Below are positions 15,660 to 27,944 of a DNA stretch of 63,382 nucleotides, one piece after another. Each line of letters opens with the position of its first letter. Position 1 is the stretch's first letter. This DNA comes from Martelella alba. GTDB lineage: Bacteria; Pseudomonadota; Gammaproteobacteria; Enterobacterales; Enterobacteriaceae. The notes under the pieces were generated by a model that did no database searches, was not told the origin of the DNA, and worked only from the letters and a program-made list of their open reading frames with translations. The stretch covers positions 1 through 63,382 of the forward strand of contig NZ_SZPQ01000032.1 in the NCBI RefSeq assembly GCF_005217455.1. The letters run 5' to 3'. Made by a program: the position numbers and the translations under genes.

Positions 15660-18107
15660 CTATAGCCGTATCGGTTTCACATGCCAAATCTCCTCGGCAT
15701 ATTCCTGTATGGTGCGATCCGAGGAAAAATAGCCCATGCTGGCGATATTCATCACCGCGCGCCGAGTCCACTCATCCGGATTGCGATATAACGCATCGAC
15801 CCGGTCCTGGGTATCCACATAACTGCGATAGTCCGCCAGCAACTGGTAATGGTCGCCGAAATTCACCAGCGTGTCGAATAGATTACGATAACGGTTGGGC
15901 TCGCCGGGGCTAAATGTGCCATTGGCGATTTGCGTCAGCGCCTGATTGAGTTCCGTATCCTGTTCATAGTACTGGCGAGGATTATAGCCGTCGCGCCGTA
16001 GCGCCTCGACCTGCTCGGCGGTATTGCCGAAAATGAAAATATTTTCGGCGCCCATCCGTTCGCCCATTTCAATATTGGCGCCATCCAACGTACCAATGGT
16101 CAATGCGCCGTTAAGGGCGAATTTCATGTTACTGGTGCCGGAGGCCTCTGTGCCCGCTAGCGATATCTGTTCAGACAAATCAGCCGCCGGGATGATGATT
16201 TGCGCCAGACTGACCCCATAGTTGGGCACGAATACCACCTTCAGCCGGTTTTTCACCAGGGGATCATTGTTAATCACCGCCGCCACATCATTGATCAAAT
16301 GTATGATATGTTTGGCCATATAATAGGCCGAGGCCGCTTTACCGGCAAAAATATTCACCCGGGGCACCCAATCCAAATCCGGATCCTGCCGGATACGATT
16401 ATAGCGGGTGATGATATGCAACACATTCAGCAGTTGCCGTTTGTACTCATGGATGCGTTTGATCTGCACATCGAACAAGGCTGTCGGATCAGTGACCACA
16501 TTCAGCTCGCGGGCCAGATATATGGCCAGCGCCTGCTTGTTGCCAAGTTTGGCTTTCTGGATATCTTGAATAAACGCCGGAAAATCGATTTGCGTTTTGA
16601 TCTCCGCCAGTTGGCTTAAATCGGTGCGCCAGGTCTGGCCGATATTGTCATCCAGGACCCCGGATAATGGACGGTTGGCTAACGCCAGCCAGCGCCTGGG
16701 CGTCACGCCGTTGGTCTTGTTGCAGAATCTGTCAGGATATAGCCGGGCGAAATCAGCAAACAGCGATTGCACCATCAGATCCGAATGCAATTGCGAAACC
16801 CCGTTGACCTTGTGGCTGGCGATAACCGCCAGCCAGGCCATTCTTACCCGTCGGCCGTTGGTCTCGTCGATAACCGATACTCTGGCGAGGAGATCGGGGT
16901 CATCGGGGATTTTTTTCTGTACCTCATTAAGAAAATGCTCGTTGATTTCGAAGATAATTTTCAGGTGCCGGGGAAGAATTTTTCCCAACATATCCACCGG
17001 CCAGGTTTCCAGCGCCTCGCTCATCAACGTATGGTTGGTATAGGAGAATACCTGGCCTACCACATTCCAGGCTTGCAGCCATGTGAATTTATGGTCGTCT
17101 ATCAGCAGACGCATGAGTTCGGGAATGGACAATACCGGGTGCGTGTCGTTGAGATGTACGGCAATTTTATCCACCAGATTGTCGAAGGTCTTGTGCATCA
17201 GCCAATGCCGGTTGAGGATGTCCTGCATGGTGGCGGAGACTAAAAAATATTCCTGGCGCAGGCGCAATTCGCGCCCCGAGTAAGTGGAATCGTCCGGATA
17301 GAGCACCCGCGATACATTTTCGGAAAAATTTTTATCTTCCACCGCGGCGAAGTAGTCGCCCTGGTTGAATTTGCCCAAATTGATTTCATTACTGGCCTGG
17401 GCGCTCCACAATCTCAGCGTGTTAGTGGCGTCGGTGTCGAAACCAGGGATGATCTGATCGTAGGCGCGGGCCAACACTTCCTCGGTTTCCACCCAGCGGG
17501 TTTTGTTGCCTTCTTGTTGAACGCGGCCGCCGAACCGGACTTTATAGCGGGTGGCATGGCGAGGAAATTCCCAGGGATTGCCGTATTCCAGCCAGTAGTC
17601 GGGAGATTCCGCCTGTTGCCCATTGACGATGTTTTGTTTGAACATGCCGTATTCGTAACGGATGCCGTAACCGGCTCCCGGTAGCGCCAGCGTGGCCATG
17701 GAATCCAGAAAGCAGGCCGCCAGCCGGCCCAGACCGCCGTTGCCAAGACCCGGGTCGGTTTCTTCCTCGAGCAAATCATCAAGATCGAAGCCCATATCGT
17801 CGAGGGCCGCCTTGGTGTCGTCGTAAATTCCCATGGCCAGCAACGCATTGGATAGCGTCCGTCCCAGCAAAAATTCCATTGATAGGTAATAGACCTGGCG
17901 CACATCCTGTGACAATTGGGCGCGATTGGAACGCAACCAGCGCTCCACCATGCGATCCCGCACCGCCAGTAAGGTCGCATTCAACCATTCATGTTTATTG
18001 GCGATGGACGGATCCTTGCCAATGGTGAACATGAGCTTATAGGCTATGGAATGCTTCAGCGCTTCAACGCTGAGGGTGGGTGAGGCATACATAAACGGTG
18101 AGTTCAT
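15660..18107 (-). CDS. glgP: Glycogen phosphorylase
   Basis: GlgP is a cytoplasmic PLP enzyme that releases glucose 1-phosphate from the non-reducing ends of glycogen. The 815-residue length equals E. coli Glg[21 protein letters not shown] is the conserved N-terminal loop. [16 protein letters not shown] holds the PLP-binding lysine region, and [18 protein letters not shown] and [11 protein letters not shown] are family blocks. It is the last gene of the leftward glgBXCAP cluster, 26 bp after glgA, as in E. coli. It ends at a bidirectional hairpin shared with glpD. Confidence 0.97.
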   Translation of the reverse strand: MNSPFMYASPTLSVEALKHSIAYKLMFTIGKDPSIANKHEWLNATLLAVRDRMVERWLRSNRAQLSQDVRQVYYLSMEFLLGRTLSNALLAMGIYDDTKAALDDMGFDLDDLLEEETDPGLGNGGLGRLAACFLDSMATLALPGAGYGIRYEYGMFKQNIVNGQQAESPDYWLEYGNPWEFPRHATRYKVRFGGRVQQEGNKTRWVETEEVLARAYDQIIPGFDTDATNTLRLWSAQASNEINLGKFNQGDYFAAVEDKNFSENVSRVLYPDDSTYSGRELRLRQEYFLVSATMQDILNRHWLMHKTFDNLVDKIAVHLNDTHPVLSIPELMRLLIDDHKFTWLQAWNVVGQVFSYTNHTLMSEALETWPVDMLGKILPRHLKIIFEINEHFLNEVQKKIPDDPDLLARVSVIDETNGRRVRMAWLAVIASHKVNGVSQLHSDLMVQSLFADFARLYPDRFCNKTNGVTPRRWLALANRPLSGVLDDNIGQTWRTDLSQLAEIKTQIDFPAFIQDIQKAKLGNKQALAIYLARELNVVTDPTALFDVQIKRIHEYKRQLLNVLHIITRYNRIRQDPDLDWVPRVNIFAGKAASAYYMAKHIIHLINDVAAVINNDPLVKNRLKVVFVPNYGVSLAQIIIPAADLSEQISLAGTEASGTSNMKFALNGALTIGTLDGANIEMGERMGAENIFIFGNTAEQVEALRRDGYNPRQYYEQDTELNQALTQIANGTFSPGEPNRYRNLFDTLVNFGDHYQLLADYRSYVDTQDRVDALYRNPDEWTRRAVMNIASMGYFSSDRTIQEYAEEIWHVKPIRL

Positions 18108-18133
18108 AACCTACATTCCTCAACAGTGGATAT

Positions 18134-19564
18134 CTACAAGCGTTGATACAAAGACTGATAAGCCCTCGCAGCGACATGCCAACTGAAATCCAGCCCCATC
18201 GCCTGACGCTGGACATAACGCCATAAGGCCGGTCTTGACCATAACACAAAAGCCCGGCGTATTGCCCGCTGTAAAGCGGCCGCCGTAGCATCTTCAAACA
18301 CAAAACCGCTGGCGACGCCGTCAGACAGGTTTTCCAGCGAACTGTCGGTCACCGTATCCGCCAGTCCCCCGGTCCGCCGCACCAGTGGCAATGTTCCGTA
18401 TTTCAAGCCGTAGAGCTGCGTTAGGCCGCATGGCTCGAAGCGGCTCGGCACCATGATAACGTCGGCCCCGCCAATGATCCGGTGGGAAAACGCTTCGTGA
18501 TATCCCAGTTGCACGCCCACCTGGCTGGGATATTCGGCCGCGGCCGCCAGAAATCCCTGTTGCAGCGTGGCGTCGCCGGCGCCAAGCAGGACAAACTGGC
18601 CGCCTTGCTCCAATAAATCCGGCAGGACTTCCAGTACCAGATCCAGTCCTTTCTGGCTGGTCAGTCGGCTGACCACCGCGAACAGCGGCGCCTTTTCGTC
18701 CAGCGTCAGTCCCATGGCGGTCTGCAAATGGCGTTTATTATGCGCCTTGGCCTCCAGCACATCGCGGTTGTAGCGCATGGCCAGCATGGGGTCGTGGGTG
18801 GGGTTCCAGATAGCGTCGTCAACACCGTTCAAGATACCCGTCAAGCGGCCTTCCGAAAGCAGCGATTGCAATAGCCCTTCCATGCCGGCGCCGTAGACCG
18901 GTTGGGTGATTTCCCGAGCGTAAGTGGGGCTAACGGTCGTGACATGATCGGCAAAGAACAGGCCGGCCTTGAGGTAGGAAATCTGGCCGTAGAATTCCAG
19001 GCCATAGGTGTTGAAAAAATGATCCGGCAAGCCAAGTTCAGACATGTGCCGGGATGAAAACAACCCTTGATAGGCCAGGTTATGTACGGTGAAGACCGAT
19101 TTGGCCGGACGCCCCTTGGCCGCCAGATAGGCGCAGGTGAGGCCGGCGTGCCAGTCATGGGCCTGGACGATATCCGGCCGCCAGAACCGATCCAGACCGG
19201 TGGCCATTTCGGCTCCCACCCAGCCCAGCAGCGCGAACCGCAGATAGTTATCCATGTAGGCATACTGATCCTGGTCGTGATAGGGGCTGCCGGGACGATC
19301 ATATAGGCTGGGCACATCAATGAGATAAATGCCGACGCCGTTGAACCGGCCGAACAACAGGGTGACGTGATGATAAAACGCATCAAATTCATTGATGATG
19401 CGGGTATCGGGAATACCTTTTCGCAAGTCGGGAAACGCAGGCAGCAAGACCCGCACATCATCGCCTTGCGCGATTTGCGCGGCAGGCAATGCGCCGACCA
19501 CATCGGCCAGGCCGCCGGTCTTCAGCAAAGGAAACAATTCGGAACATACATGTAAAACCTGCAT
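18134..19564 (-). CDS. glgA: Glycogen synthase (ADP-glucose type)
   Basis: GlgA is a GT5 glycosyltransferase that transfers glucose from ADP-glucose to growing alpha-1,4-glucan. The start chosen is ATG 19564 ([20 protein letters not shown]), with GGGAG 6 nt upstream. An ATG four codons earlier lacks this spacing, and E. coli GlgA also begins [17 protein letters not shown] is the ADP-glucose site. [19 protein letters not shown] and [18 protein letters not shown] are the catalytic and C-terminal nucleotide-binding motifs. Length is 476 residues (E. coli 477). The gene is separated from glgC by 237 bp carrying an ERIC element, so it may depend on read-through or its own promoter. Confidence 0.96.
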   Translation of the reverse strand: MQVLHVCSELFPLLKTGGLADVVGALPAAQIAQGDDVRVLLPAFPDLRKGIPDTRIINEFDAFYHHVTLLFGRFNGVGIYLIDVPSLYDRPGSPYHDQDQYAYMDNYLRFALLGWVGAEMATGLDRFWRPDIVQAHDWHAGLTCAYLAAKGRPAKSVFTVHNLAYQGLFSSRHMSELGLPDHFFNTYGLEFYGQISYLKAGLFFADHVTTVSPTYAREITQPVYGAGMEGLLQSLLSEGRLTGILNGVDDAIWNPTHDPMLAMRYNRDVLEAKAHNKRHLQTAMGLTLDEKAPLFAVVSRLTSQKGLDLVLEVLPDLLEQGGQFVLLGAGDATLQQGFLAAAAEYPSQVGVQLGYHEAFSHRIIGGADVIMVPSRFEPCGLTQLYGLKYGTLPLVRRTGGLADTVTDSSLENLSDGVASGFVFEDATAAALQRAIRRAFVLWSRPALWRYVQRQAMGLDFSWHVAARAYQSLYQRL

Positions 19565-19582
19565 CGTCGCTCCCATTAAGGC

Positions 19583-19667
19583 TTATACCCGTCATACGCC
19601 AAGCTGCCTTTGCTGGCTGCGTTCATTCGCTTGCCGCCGCGATGCGACTCGACGTAGTCAAGATATA
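19583..19667. repeat. ERIC-like element fused to local repeat, inside the glg operon
   Basis: TTATACCCGTCATACGCCAAGCTGC, followed by GGCTGCGTTCATTCGC, is an ERIC end (consensus TATACCCGTCATACTTCAAGTTGC ... GGCTGCGTTCGCTC). It then runs into GCTTGCCGCCGCGATGCGAC and TCGACGTAGTCAAGATATA, the local repeat core. It sits between glgC and glgA and would be transcribed within the operon message. Confidence 0.75.
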
Positions 19668-19801
19668 TTGCTGTTCACTGAACAAAAGCCACACCCTTTC
19701 TCATTTATAAAACCGCCGCGTCGGCTTTATGCGTTCGCTCCGGTCGACAAGCCGGCCGGGCTCTCGGAGATGCGCGGTCCGTCATCACGCCTCTGCGCGC
19801 T

Positions 19802-21109
19802 TTACTCGGTTTCCGGACTTTCTTGATTGAGATTCACCAGCATCTTGCGCGTGACCAGTACAATCCCCTCTTCGGAACGATAAAAACGCCGTTCGTCTTC
19901 CTCGGCGTTCTCTCCAATTACCATGCCCTCGGGAATCATACAGGCGCGATCGATAATACAGCGCCGGAGCCGGCAGTGACGGCCCACATTGACATCCGGC
20001 AGCAGCACTGCCTCATCCAGTGTGCAAAACGAGTTAACCCTGACCCGGGGAAACAGCACTGAGTGGGTAATATGCGCGCCGGAGAGTATACAGCCGCCGG
20101 ACACCAGGGAATTCAGCGCCACCCCGTGATTACCCGCCCGATCCTGGACGAATTTTGCCGGCGGCAGCGGCTCCATATGGGTGCGGATCGGCCAGTGTTG
20201 GTCGTACATATCCAGCTCCGGCGTCACCGAGGCCAGATCGAGGTTGGCGCGCCAGTAGGCATCCAGCGTGCCGACATCGCGCCAATAGGGCGGCGTAGCG
20301 GCGTCTTCAGCGCTGGACACGCACGAGAGCGTGAAGGGGTGCGCCCAGGCTTCGCCGGCCAGGGTGATTTTCGGGATAATGTCTTTGCCGAAGTCGTGGT
20401 TGGAGTTTTCAATCAACATGTCTTCTTCGAGCAACTGGAACAGATACTCGGCGTCAAACACGTAGATGCCCATGCTGGCCAGGGCCTGATCCGGTTTGCC
20501 CGGCATCGGCGGCGGGTCGGCGGGTTTTTCGACGAAATTCAGCACGCGGTACTGTTCGTCTACCGCCATAACACCGAAATCCCGGGCTTCGCGCCGGTTG
20601 ACGGGTAAACAGGCCACGGTGCATTTGGCGCCTTTTTCCACATGATCGATCAGCATCCGGGAGTAATCCATTTTGTAAATATGATCCCCGGCCAAGATGA
20701 CGACATATTTGGCCCGATAACGGCGAATGATATCCAGGTTCTGATAGACCGCATCCGCCGTACCGCGGTACCAGTGCTCGGTGGCGAAACGCTGTTGCGC
20801 CGGCAGCAGGTCGACGAACTCGTTCATTTCCTCGTTGAGAAAGGACCAGCCGCGCTGGATATGCTGCACCAGGGTGTGGGATTGGTATTGGGTGATGACG
20901 CCGATGCGGCGAATACCGGAATTGAGGCAATTGGATAAGGCAAAATCAATGATGCGGAATTTCCCGCCAAAATGCACCGCGGGCTTGGCGCGCTTGGCGG
21001 TCAGGTCCTTGAGGCGGGAACCCCGCCCGCCCGCCAGGATGAGCGCAACCGATTGAATCGGTAATTGTCTGGCCAGCATCACCGGGTTACTATTTTCAAA
21101 CCTAACCAT
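19802..21109 (-). CDS. glgC: Glucose-1-phosphate adenylyltransferase
   Basis: GlgC makes ADP-glucose from ATP and glucose 1-phosphate, the committed and allosterically controlled step of glycogen synthesis. Its 435 residues begin with an AAGGAG site 7 nt before the [32 protein letters not shown] is the nucleotide-binding and activator region. [25 protein letters not shown] and FVEKP line the active site, and the C-terminal left-handed beta-helix repeats are visible ([20 protein letters not shown]). It follows glgX after 13 bp. The gap to glgA is unusually long because of the inserted repeat. Confidence 0.96.
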   Translation of the reverse strand: MVRFENSNPVMLARQLPIQSVALILAGGRGSRLKDLTAKRAKPAVHFGGKFRIIDFALSNCLNSGIRRIGVITQYQSHTLVQHIQRGWSFLNEEMNEFVDLLPAQQRFATEHWYRGTADAVYQNLDIIRRYRAKYVVILAGDHIYKMDYSRMLIDHVEKGAKCTVACLPVNRREARDFGVMAVDEQYRVLNFVEKPADPPPMPGKPDQALASMGIYVFDAEYLFQLLEEDMLIENSNHDFGKDIIPKITLAGEAWAHPFTLSCVSSAEDAATPPYWRDVGTLDAYWRANLDLASVTPELDMYDQHWPIRTHMEPLPPAKFVQDRAGNHGVALNSLVSGGCILSGAHITHSVLFPRVRVNSFCTLDEAVLLPDVNVGRHCRLRRCIIDRACMIPEGMVIGENAEEDERRFYRSEEGIVLVTRKMLVNLNQESPETE

Positions 21110-21122
21110 GGCCGACTCCTTA

Positions 21123-23204
21123 TTATCGTTTTACCAGCACATACACCGCTCGCGCCTCTGCCTGGAATTGGCCGGCCGCCCCCGGTTGCCCCGAGTGGGC
21201 GAACGGTTCCGTCAGTACCCAGTCACCCTCAGGTAATGCCATTTCACAGGCGTTTGTCGTGGCGTTGATCACAAAGAGATAATCTTCCGAAAGTCTGATT
21301 TGCAATCGGGGTTCTCCCCGCTCCCACTCCGCCGTAGTCAATGATTGTCCCCGGCAATTCAACCATTCCACCGTGCGCGCATCCCCTTCGCGCCACCACC
21401 GGTTTTCCACCAACGCGGGTATGTGTCGACGCAGGCGGATCAAGGCGGCCACATACCGCGCCAGGTCTTTATCCCCGTTATGCCAATCAAACCAGGTCAA
21501 TTCGTTATCCTGGCAATAGGCGTTGTTATTGCCCTGTTGGCTGCGACCCTGTTCGTCCCCGGCCAACAGCATCGGGGTACCTTGCGACAAAAGCAGCGTC
21601 GCCAGCATTGCCCGCTGACTGCGCCGCCGCGCTCGGCGCACAGGCGGATCGGCGTCCAAACCTTCGCAGCCGTGATTGTGACTGTAGTTTTCGCCGGCGC
21701 CGTCGCGGTTTTCCTCGCCATTGGCGCGATTATGCTTGCGCTCGAAACTCACCAGATCCTGCAAGGTGAAACCGTCATGGGCGGTCAGCATATTGATTGC
21801 CGCCGCCGGCGACCGGCCCGATGCGGCGTAAAGATCGCTGGACGCCGCGAAACGGCGGGCGAACGCCCCCAGCGGCACCTCCCCGCGCAGCCAGAATCGG
21901 CGCATATCGTCCCGATACCGATCGCTCCATTCGCCAAAAGGCGCCGGGAACCGGCCGACCTGGTAGCCCCCGGGACCGATATCCCAGGGTTCGACAATCC
22001 ACTTGCAACCCGCCAGACGCGGCTCTTTGTCGATGGCGACAAACAGCGGCGCGTCATTTTGAAAGGCCGGCGTGCGCCCCAAAACCGCGCCCAAATCAAA
22101 TCGGAAGCCATCCACATGGCAGGTCTGACGCCAGAAACACAAGCAGTCCACCACCCAGGCCATCACCGCGGGATGCGCCAACCGCAAGGTATTGCCGCAG
22201 CCGGTCCAGTTTTGGTAATTTCCCCCTTCGTCCAGCCAGTAATAAACGGCGTTATCGATCCCGCGCAACGACAGGGTCGGTCCGTAAACATCCAGCTCCG
22301 CGCTGTGATTGAACACCACATCCAGAATCACTTCGATACCGGCCCGGTGCAAAGCGGCCACCGTATCGCGAAACTCGTCCAGCGCCGCGCGGCCGTCGAT
22401 ACCGGAGGCGTAGGTCTGCTCCACCGCAAAAGGGGCCAGCACGTTGTATCCCCAATAATTACTCAGCCCCAGGTGTTGCAGCCGCGGCTCGTCGATATGC
22501 GCCTGAACCGGCAGCAGCTCCACCGCGCTGACGCCCAAATCGCGCAGGTAATCGATCATCGCCGGGTGCGCCAGCCCGGCATAGGTCCCGCGCATCGCCT
22601 TGGGAATGCCCGGGTGCAGTTGGGTTAAGCCCCGGACATGGGCTTCATAAATGACCGTTTCACCCCAGGGCGTGTCGGGATGCCTATCATTTCCCCAGTC
22701 GTAACGCTCATCCACTACCACGGATTTGGGCGCCGCCGCCGCGCTATCGGCCGTGTCCGGCGTATCGATCCCGCCCTGTAAGGCCGGATGATCAGGCGCT
22801 TTACCGTCCAGCGCGCGGGCGCAGGGATCGATCAACAGTTTGGCCGGGTTGAAACGGTGGCCCCGAGCCGGATCAAACGCGCCGTGGACACGGTAGCCAT
22901 ACCGCTGGCCAGGACGCAGCCCGGCAACGCGCCCGTGCCGGATATCCCCGGTACGGCCCGGCAACGACAGACGCCGCTCGCGCCCCCTTTCATCAAACAG
23001 GCACAACTCCACCCCGTCGGCATGGGCCGAATAGAGGCTGAAATTCACGCCGCCGCCATCGAAGCTGGCGCCCAGCGGCGCGGCGGCACCCGGCGTTATG
23101 GCGCCGGGTTCCATAGCCGATGCGGCGGCCCCGGTCCGTCGTTGGGATTCGGTGGCGCCGCCGGCCGCGATTGGCGCCGGCGAACCGGCTTTTGTCCGAG
23201 ACAT
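21123..23204 (-). CDS. glgX: Glycogen debranching enzyme
   Basis: GlgX (GH13 isoamylase type) hydrolyses alpha-1,6 branches of phosphorylase-limited glycogen. The catalytic residues are visible in [13 protein letters not shown] (nucleophile Asp), [12 protein letters not shown] (acid/base Glu) and LTAHDGFTL (Asp). The start is ATG 23204 with AGGAGG 5 nt upstream; a GTG sits immediately before it. At about 693 residues it is roughly 35 longer than E. coli GlgX (657). The extra N-terminus ([16 protein letters not shown]..., Ala/Gly/Pro-rich) precedes the family start [20 protein letters not shown] and looks unstructured. It lies between glgB (31 bp upstream) and glgC. Confidence 0.95.
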   Translation of the reverse strand: MSRTKAGSPAPIAAGGATESQRRTGAAASAMEPGAITPGAAAPLGASFDGGGVNFSLYSAHADGVELCLFDERGRERRLSLPGRTGDIRHGRVAGLRPGQRYGYRVHGAFDPARGHRFNPAKLLIDPCARALDGKAPDHPALQGGIDTPDTADSAAAAPKSVVVDERYDWGNDRHPDTPWGETVIYEAHVRGLTQLHPGIPKAMRGTYAGLAHPAMIDYLRDLGVSAVELLPVQAHIDEPRLQHLGLSNYWGYNVLAPFAVEQTYASGIDGRAALDEFRDTVAALHRAGIEVILDVVFNHSAELDVYGPTLSLRGIDNAVYYWLDEGGNYQNWTGCGNTLRLAHPAVMAWVVDCLCFWRQTCHVDGFRFDLGAVLGRTPAFQNDAPLFVAIDKEPRLAGCKWIVEPWDIGPGGYQVGRFPAPFGEWSDRYRDDMRRFWLRGEVPLGAFARRFAASSDLYAASGRSPAAAINMLTAHDGFTLQDLVSFERKHNRANGEENRDGAGENYSHNHGCEGLDADPPVRRARRRSQRAMLATLLLSQGTPMLLAGDEQGRSQQGNNNAYCQDNELTWFDWHNGDKDLARYVAALIRLRRHIPALVENRWWREGDARTVEWLNCRGQSLTTAEWERGEPRLQIRLSEDYLFVINATTNACEMALPEGDWVLTEPFAHSGQPGAAGQFQAEARAVYVLVKR

Positions 23205-23235
23205 CACGCCCTCCTGACCAGATATGTCCGAGACA

Positions 23236-25419
23236 TTACGCCTCCCTGACCAAATAAATAGTCGCCAATGGCGGCGCGGTCAGTAGCAAAGAATGCTCAC
23301 GGTGATGGCAGGGGGTCGGGTCGCTATACAATTCCCCGGAATTACCCATATTGCCGCCATTGTAATAATGGGAATCGGTATTAAGCACTTCACGCCAGCG
23401 GCCGGGGGAAGGTATGCCGATGCGATAGCCCACACGCGGCACCGGCGTAAAATTGCTAACCACAATCATTTCGCCGCCATGGGCGTCGCGGCGCAAAAAG
23501 GCGTAGACTGAATTCTCGCTATCGTCGGCCACCAGCCATTCAAAACCGTTATAACGGTAATCCAGTTCATAGAGCGGCGGATGCTGCCGGTAGCATTGGT
23601 TCAGATCGCGCACCAGCCGCTGTACGCCGGCATGCATGCCGTTGGGGTCGTCCAGCAAATGCCAGTCCAGGCTGGTGTCATGGTTCCACTCATTCCATTG
23701 GGCGAACTCATTGCCCATAAAGAGCAGTTTTTTCCCGGGATGGCCCCACATAAAGCCGTAATAGGCACGCAGATTGGCGAACTTCTGCCAGTTATCGCCC
23801 GGCATTCGGTTAAGTATCGACTGCTTGCCGTGTACCACTTCATCGTGAGACAGCGGCAGGATAAAGTTCTCGCTATAGGCATAGACCATACTAAAGGTCA
23901 TTTGGTGGTGGTGATATTTGCGATGTACCGGGTCCAGTTGCATATAGCGCAACGTATCGTTCATCCAGCCCATATTCCATTTGTAATGGAACCCCAGTCC
24001 GCCCGTTTCAGGCGGCGCGGTCACGCCGGAGAACGAGGTGGATTCCTCCGCCACGGTGATGGCGCCGTCCCGCTGGGTGCCGACGGTATGATTGGTGTAG
24101 CGCAGGAAAGCGATGGCCTCGAGATTTTCATTACCGCCATATTGGTTGGGCACCCATTGCCCGGCCGGCCGGCTGTAATCCCGATAGATCATTGAGGCCA
24201 CGGCATCGACGCGCAAGCCGTCGACGCCGTAACGCTCCAGCCAGAATAAGGCGTTGCCGGCCAAATAATTACGCACTTCGTTGCGGCCGTAGTTGTAAAT
24301 CAGGGTATTCCAGTCCTGATGCAGGCCTTCGCGAGGATCGGCGTGCTCGTATAACGCGGTGCCGTCAAATCTCGCGAGTCCGAATTCATCCCCGGGGAAA
24401 TGGCCCGGTACCCAATCAAGCAGGATATTGATGTCGGCCTGATGGGCGGCGTCGATCAACGCTTTGAAGTCTTCGGGCGTCCCGAAACGCCGGGTCGGCG
24501 CATAGATGCCCAACGGTTGATATCCCCAGCTTCCGTCGAAGGGATGCTCGTTCACAGGCAGTAATTCGATATGGGTAAAACCCATATATTTGACATAATC
24601 GATCAATTGCCCGGCCAGCTCCAGGTAGCTTAGCCAGAAGTTATTTTCCACGTGGCGGCGCCAGGAACCTAAATGAACTTCGTAAATGGCAATGGGGCGT
24701 TCGCGGCCGTTGGCGGCATTTCTGGCGGGACAGGTCTCGACCGTGGCCGGAATGCCGCGAGTGACGGAGGCGGTGTCCGGCCGCATTTGCGACTCGAAAG
24801 CATAGGGATCCGCTTTGAGGCGGGTTTGGCCATGGCAATCGATAATCTCATATTTGTAAAGCTGGCCGACGGTGACGGCCGGTAAAAACAGCTCCCAAAT
24901 GCCGTTTTCCCGACGTTGCCGCATGGGGTGACGCCGGCCGTCCCAGAAGTTGAATTGACCGACCACCGATACGCGATGGGCATTGGGCGCCCAGACGGCG
25001 AACCGCATCCCGGCCACCCCATCCAGCACTTCCGGATGGGCGCCCAGTCGCTCGTAGGGCCGCAAATGCGTGCCTTCCGCCAATAACCAGCTATCGATAT
25101 CCTGTAACAACGGACCGAAACGGTAAGGATCCTCGATAAGGTAGGTATGCTCATGCCAAGTGACCGCCAACTGATAGGGGAACGGTTTTTTCCGGCGGGT
25201 CAGTAAAACCGAGAAAAATCCCCGCGAATCTTCGCACTCCAATTGCGCGACTTTGCGATTGTTTTTCGCGTCAATTAACGTGACTGCGCTGGCATCGGGC
25301 AATAATGCCCGGACTGCCAACCCTTCGTCGGTGGCATGCATTCCCAGGATAGCGAAAGGGTCGGCATAACGCCCTGAAACCAAAGCTGTAATGACCTCAT
25401 GGCCGGAAAATCCTGACAT
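23236..25419 (-). CDS. glgB: 1,4-alpha-glucan branching enzyme
   Basis: GlgB (GH13) cuts alpha-1,4 chains and rejoins them as alpha-1,6 branches. The start is ATG 25419 ([20 protein letters not shown]), with AAGGAAG 6-8 nt upstream. A longer ORF to 25464 adds 15 residues without family match. The N-terminal CBM48-type modules are followed by the catalytic barrel, with [18 protein letters not shown] (nucleophile), [13 protein letters not shown] (acid/base) and [10 protein letters not shown]. It has 727 residues, against 728 in E. coli. It is the first gene of the glg cluster, downstream of asd in the same direction, as in E. coli, but with a 532-bp gap. Confidence 0.97.
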   Translation of the reverse strand: MSGFSGHEVITALVSGRYADPFAILGMHATDEGLAVRALLPDASAVTLIDAKNNRKVAQLECEDSRGFFSVLLTRRKKPFPYQLAVTWHEHTYLIEDPYRFGPLLQDIDSWLLAEGTHLRPYERLGAHPEVLDGVAGMRFAVWAPNAHRVSVVGQFNFWDGRRHPMRQRRENGIWELFLPAVTVGQLYKYEIIDCHGQTRLKADPYAFESQMRPDTASVTRGIPATVETCPARNAANGRERPIAIYEVHLGSWRRHVENNFWLSYLELAGQLIDYVKYMGFTHIELLPVNEHPFDGSWGYQPLGIYAPTRRFGTPEDFKALIDAAHQADINILLDWVPGHFPGDEFGLARFDGTALYEHADPREGLHQDWNTLIYNYGRNEVRNYLAGNALFWLERYGVDGLRVDAVASMIYRDYSRPAGQWVPNQYGGNENLEAIAFLRYTNHTVGTQRDGAITVAEESTSFSGVTAPPETGGLGFHYKWNMGWMNDTLRYMQLDPVHRKYHHHQMTFSMVYAYSENFILPLSHDEVVHGKQSILNRMPGDNWQKFANLRAYYGFMWGHPGKKLLFMGNEFAQWNEWNHDTSLDWHLLDDPNGMHAGVQRLVRDLNQCYRQHPPLYELDYRYNGFEWLVADDSENSVYAFLRRDAHGGEMIVVSNFTPVPRVGYRIGIPSPGRWREVLNTDSHYYNGGNMGNSGELYSDPTPCHHREHSLLLTAPPLATIYLVREA

Positions 25420-25951
25420 GGCGTTCTTCCTTAGATTACTCCATGAAAAAAAGAATATTTCCAAAAAACCAGCATTTTTAGCTTGCGAGAGCGTAGGGAT
25501 TGCGCCACTGCGTCGAGACCTCGCGTCTCTGACGTCGCCGCTGAGTCGGCGTTACCGCTCGCCTTCCCGTCGCAATGCAAAATGCATCGGGTAAAGAGCT
25601 TCGCCACGGACGGCATCGGGAAAGCCTGTTTTTTTCAGTGCGGGGAACGCCCGTACGAAGATAAGGTGCGCTGTGCGTACAATCTTGCCCTTTCCAATAA
25701 TAAGCATAGACAAAGGTTTACTGGAAAGATTAATGCTCAACAATGAAATTTTTAATTATTTATTAAACTATTGAAAAATTGTCACTTCACTAGTCACAAA
25801 TTGCCGAGTGACTGAGGCAATAACAGGGCATGGATCACAGATGGAAGGGAACAGCGTGATTAGCGTTAAAAACGCAATTTTACAAAAATAGAAACCCCTA
25901 CAGGGGGGAAATGAGCCGGCCCCCCGCGAGGGCCGGGAATTCAGCAAGCCG
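25420..25951. other. 532-bp gap between asd and glgB
   Basis: This holds no gene. It contains the asd terminator (25916-25936), an AT-rich stretch (25670-25900), a GAGAC/GTCTC hairpin near 25520-25535, and TTACCGCTCGCCTTCCCGTC with CAATGCAAAATGCATCGG (25550-25592), which weakly resembles the local intergenic repeat. The glgB promoter is presumably here, but I cannot place it. Confidence 0.5.
25916..25936 (-). terminator. GC-rich hairpin after asd
   Basis: CCGGCCC (25916-25922) pairs with GGGCCGG (25930-25936), 16 bp past the asd stop. On the minus strand it is followed by CTCATTTCCCC, a weak T-tract. Confidence 0.5.
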
Positions 25952-27058
25952 TCAGGCCAGCAGGCGCAACATGCGGCGCAAAGGCTCCGCCGCCCCCCAC
26001 AGCAATTGGTCGCCCACCGTAAAGGCCGACAGATAGCGCGGCCCCATGTTCAGCTTGCGCAGACGGCCCACCGGCGTGCTGAGCGTACCGGTTACTGCGG
26101 CCGGGGTCAGCTCCCGAATGGAGAGCTCGCGATCGTTGGGTACCACCTTGACCCAATCGTTGTGTGTCGCCAGTATCTGCTCGATATCCTCAATGGCCGC
26201 GTCCTTTTTCAGCTTGATAGTGAAAGCCTGGCTGTGGCAGCGCAAGGAGCTGATGCGAACGCATAATCCGTCGATGGGGATGGCCTGGCGGGTATTGAGT
26301 ATTTTGTTGGTTTCCGCCTGCCCTTTCCATTCTTCCCGGCTTTGGCCGTTTTCCAGTTGTTTATCGATCCAAGGGATCAGGCTACCGGCCAACGGTACCC
26401 CGAAATTATCCACCGCGAGCGTGCCGCTTCGGGTCAGCGCCGTCACTTTACGCTCAATATCCAGAATGGCCGACGCGGGGTTTTGCAAATCCTTGGCCAC
26501 TTCACTGTGCAATTGCCCCATCTGTACCAGCAGTTCGCGCATGTGTCGCGCCCCGGCGCCGGATGCGGCCTGATAAGTCGCCACCGATACCCATTCCACC
26601 AGATCATGGGCGAACAGACCGCCCAGAGCCATCAACATCAGGCTGACGGTGCAGTTGCCGCCGACGAAGGTGTTGACGCCGTCGTTTAATCCCTGCTGGA
26701 TAACCGCCTGATTGACCGGATCGAGGATGATAATGGCGTCATCTTTCATACGCAGCGCGGAAGCCGCGTCAATCCAGTAGCCCCGCCATCCGATTTCCTT
26801 CAGCTTTGGATAGATTTCGTTGGTATAATCGCCGCCCTGGCAGGTGACGATAATATCCAGGGCGCCCAGCGCCTCCAGATCAAAGGCATCTTGCAACACC
26901 CCTTGCTGTTGACCGTTGATGACGGGCGCGGGCTGGCCGTGTTGGGATGTTGAAAAGAATACCGGCCGAATAGCGTCGAAATCGCGTTCTTCGGTCATGC
27001 GCTGCATGAGCACCGAACCGACCATACCGCGCCAGCCGATAAAACCAACGTTTTTCAT
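25952..27058 (-). CDS. asd: Aspartate-semialdehyde dehydrogenase
   Basis: Asd reduces aspartyl phosphate to aspartate semialdehyde with NADPH, the branch step towards lysine/diaminopimelate, threonine and methionine. The start is ATG 27058 ([21 protein letters not shown]), with AGGACAG upstream; the longer ORF to 27118 has a non-homologous N-terminus. GWRGMVGSV is the NADPH loop and [16 protein letters not shown] carries the catalytic cysteine. It has 368 residues (E. coli 367). It lies upstream of glgB as in E. coli and supplies the same diaminopimelate pathway as dapF at 49 kb. Confidence 0.97.
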   Translation of the reverse strand: MKNVGFIGWRGMVGSVLMQRMTEERDFDAIRPVFFSTSQHGQPAPVINGQQQGVLQDAFDLEALGALDIIVTCQGGDYTNEIYPKLKEIGWRGYWIDAASALRMKDDAIIILDPVNQAVIQQGLNDGVNTFVGGNCTVSLMLMALGGLFAHDLVEWVSVATYQAASGAGARHMRELLVQMGQLHSEVAKDLQNPASAILDIERKVTALTRSGTLAVDNFGVPLAGSLIPWIDKQLENGQSREEWKGQAETNKILNTRQAIPIDGLCVRISSLRCHSQAFTIKLKKDAAIEDIEQILATHNDWVKVVPNDRELSIRELTPAAVTGTLSTPVGRLRKLNMGPRYLSAFTVGDQLLWGAAEPLRRMLRLLA

Positions 27059-27291
27059 GATTACTGTCCTGCCGTGGAGGGTAACTAAAGTCAATCTGTC
27101 GTGTTTTTTTGACCGCATAAAAATACAAGGTACACGATTACCACCTTACAGAATGAGGTTGAATCGCTGCAAGTTAAATTATTTGATAAGGGGAATTTTT
27201 TTCAGCAATAACGCTAATATCGCCGCGGCGCCACAGGAACTTGAAAGAGTGGGGCAGATGTTGGGAACACGCTGAAAAAAGCGAGGTAATG

Positions 27292-27885
27292 ATGACGGAA
27301 ATGATTTCGGCAACAGTTTTACTGTTTTTAATTATGGACCCGCTCGGCAATCTACCGATTTTCATGTCGATATTGAAACATATCGAGCCCAGACGGCGGA
27401 GACGAATCGTTATCAGGGAGATGTTGATCGCTTTGTTGATGATGCTGCTGTTTTTGTTTGCCGGCGAACATATCTTGTCCTTTCTCAATCTTCGAACGGA
27501 AACCGTGTCCATCTCCGGGGGAATCATCATGTTTCTGATCGCCATCCGGATGATATTTCCCAGCCAAGAGGGCGGCGGCAGCGGCCTGCCGGCCGGGGAA
27601 GAGCCCTTTCTGGTGCCACTGGCCACGCCGTTGGTGGCGGGTCCTTCCATTCTGGCGACGCTGATGCTGCTTTCCCATCAATATCCGCAACAAATGCCGC
27701 ATCTGGCTGTGGCGTTACTGATTGCCTGGGCGCTGTCGATGGTTATTTTGATGCAGTCGACGCTATTTTTGCGGCTGTTGGGTGACAAAGGCGTTAATGC
27801 CCTGGAAAGGCTCATGGGTTTGCTGTTGGTGATGTTGTCCACCCAAATGTTTTTGGATGGCGTGCGGGCGTATTTGCGGGGATGA
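27292..27885 (+). CDS. yhgN: YhgN, MarC/UPF0056-family inner-membrane protein
   Basis: This protein has about 197 residues and six hydrophobic segments and belongs to the MarC family, whose function is unsettled. It aligns along its whole length with E. coli YhgN: LFLIMDPLGNLPIFMSILKH at the N-terminus, LRTETVSISGGIIMFLIAIRM, then GLPAGEEPFLVPLATPLVAGP. The ATG at 27292 (MTEMISATVLL) matches the family start and has GAGGT 4 nt upstream; an adjacent ATG at 27289 is too close to the site. It is divergent from asd, as in E. coli. Confidence 0.92.
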   Translation: MTEMISATVLLFLIMDPLGNLPIFMSILKHIEPRRRRRIVIREMLIALLMMLLFLFAGEHILSFLNLRTETVSISGGIIMFLIAIRMIFPSQEGGGSGLPAGEEPFLVPLATPLVAGPSILATLMLLSHQYPQQMPHLAVALLIAWALSMVILMQSTLFLRLLGDKGVNALERLMGLLLVMLSTQMFLDGVRAYLRG

Positions 27886-27944
27886 GGCATTTGGGCATTC
27901 CCCGCCGGTAATGAAGCGGCGGGGAATGCCGAGCAGCCGGTGAG

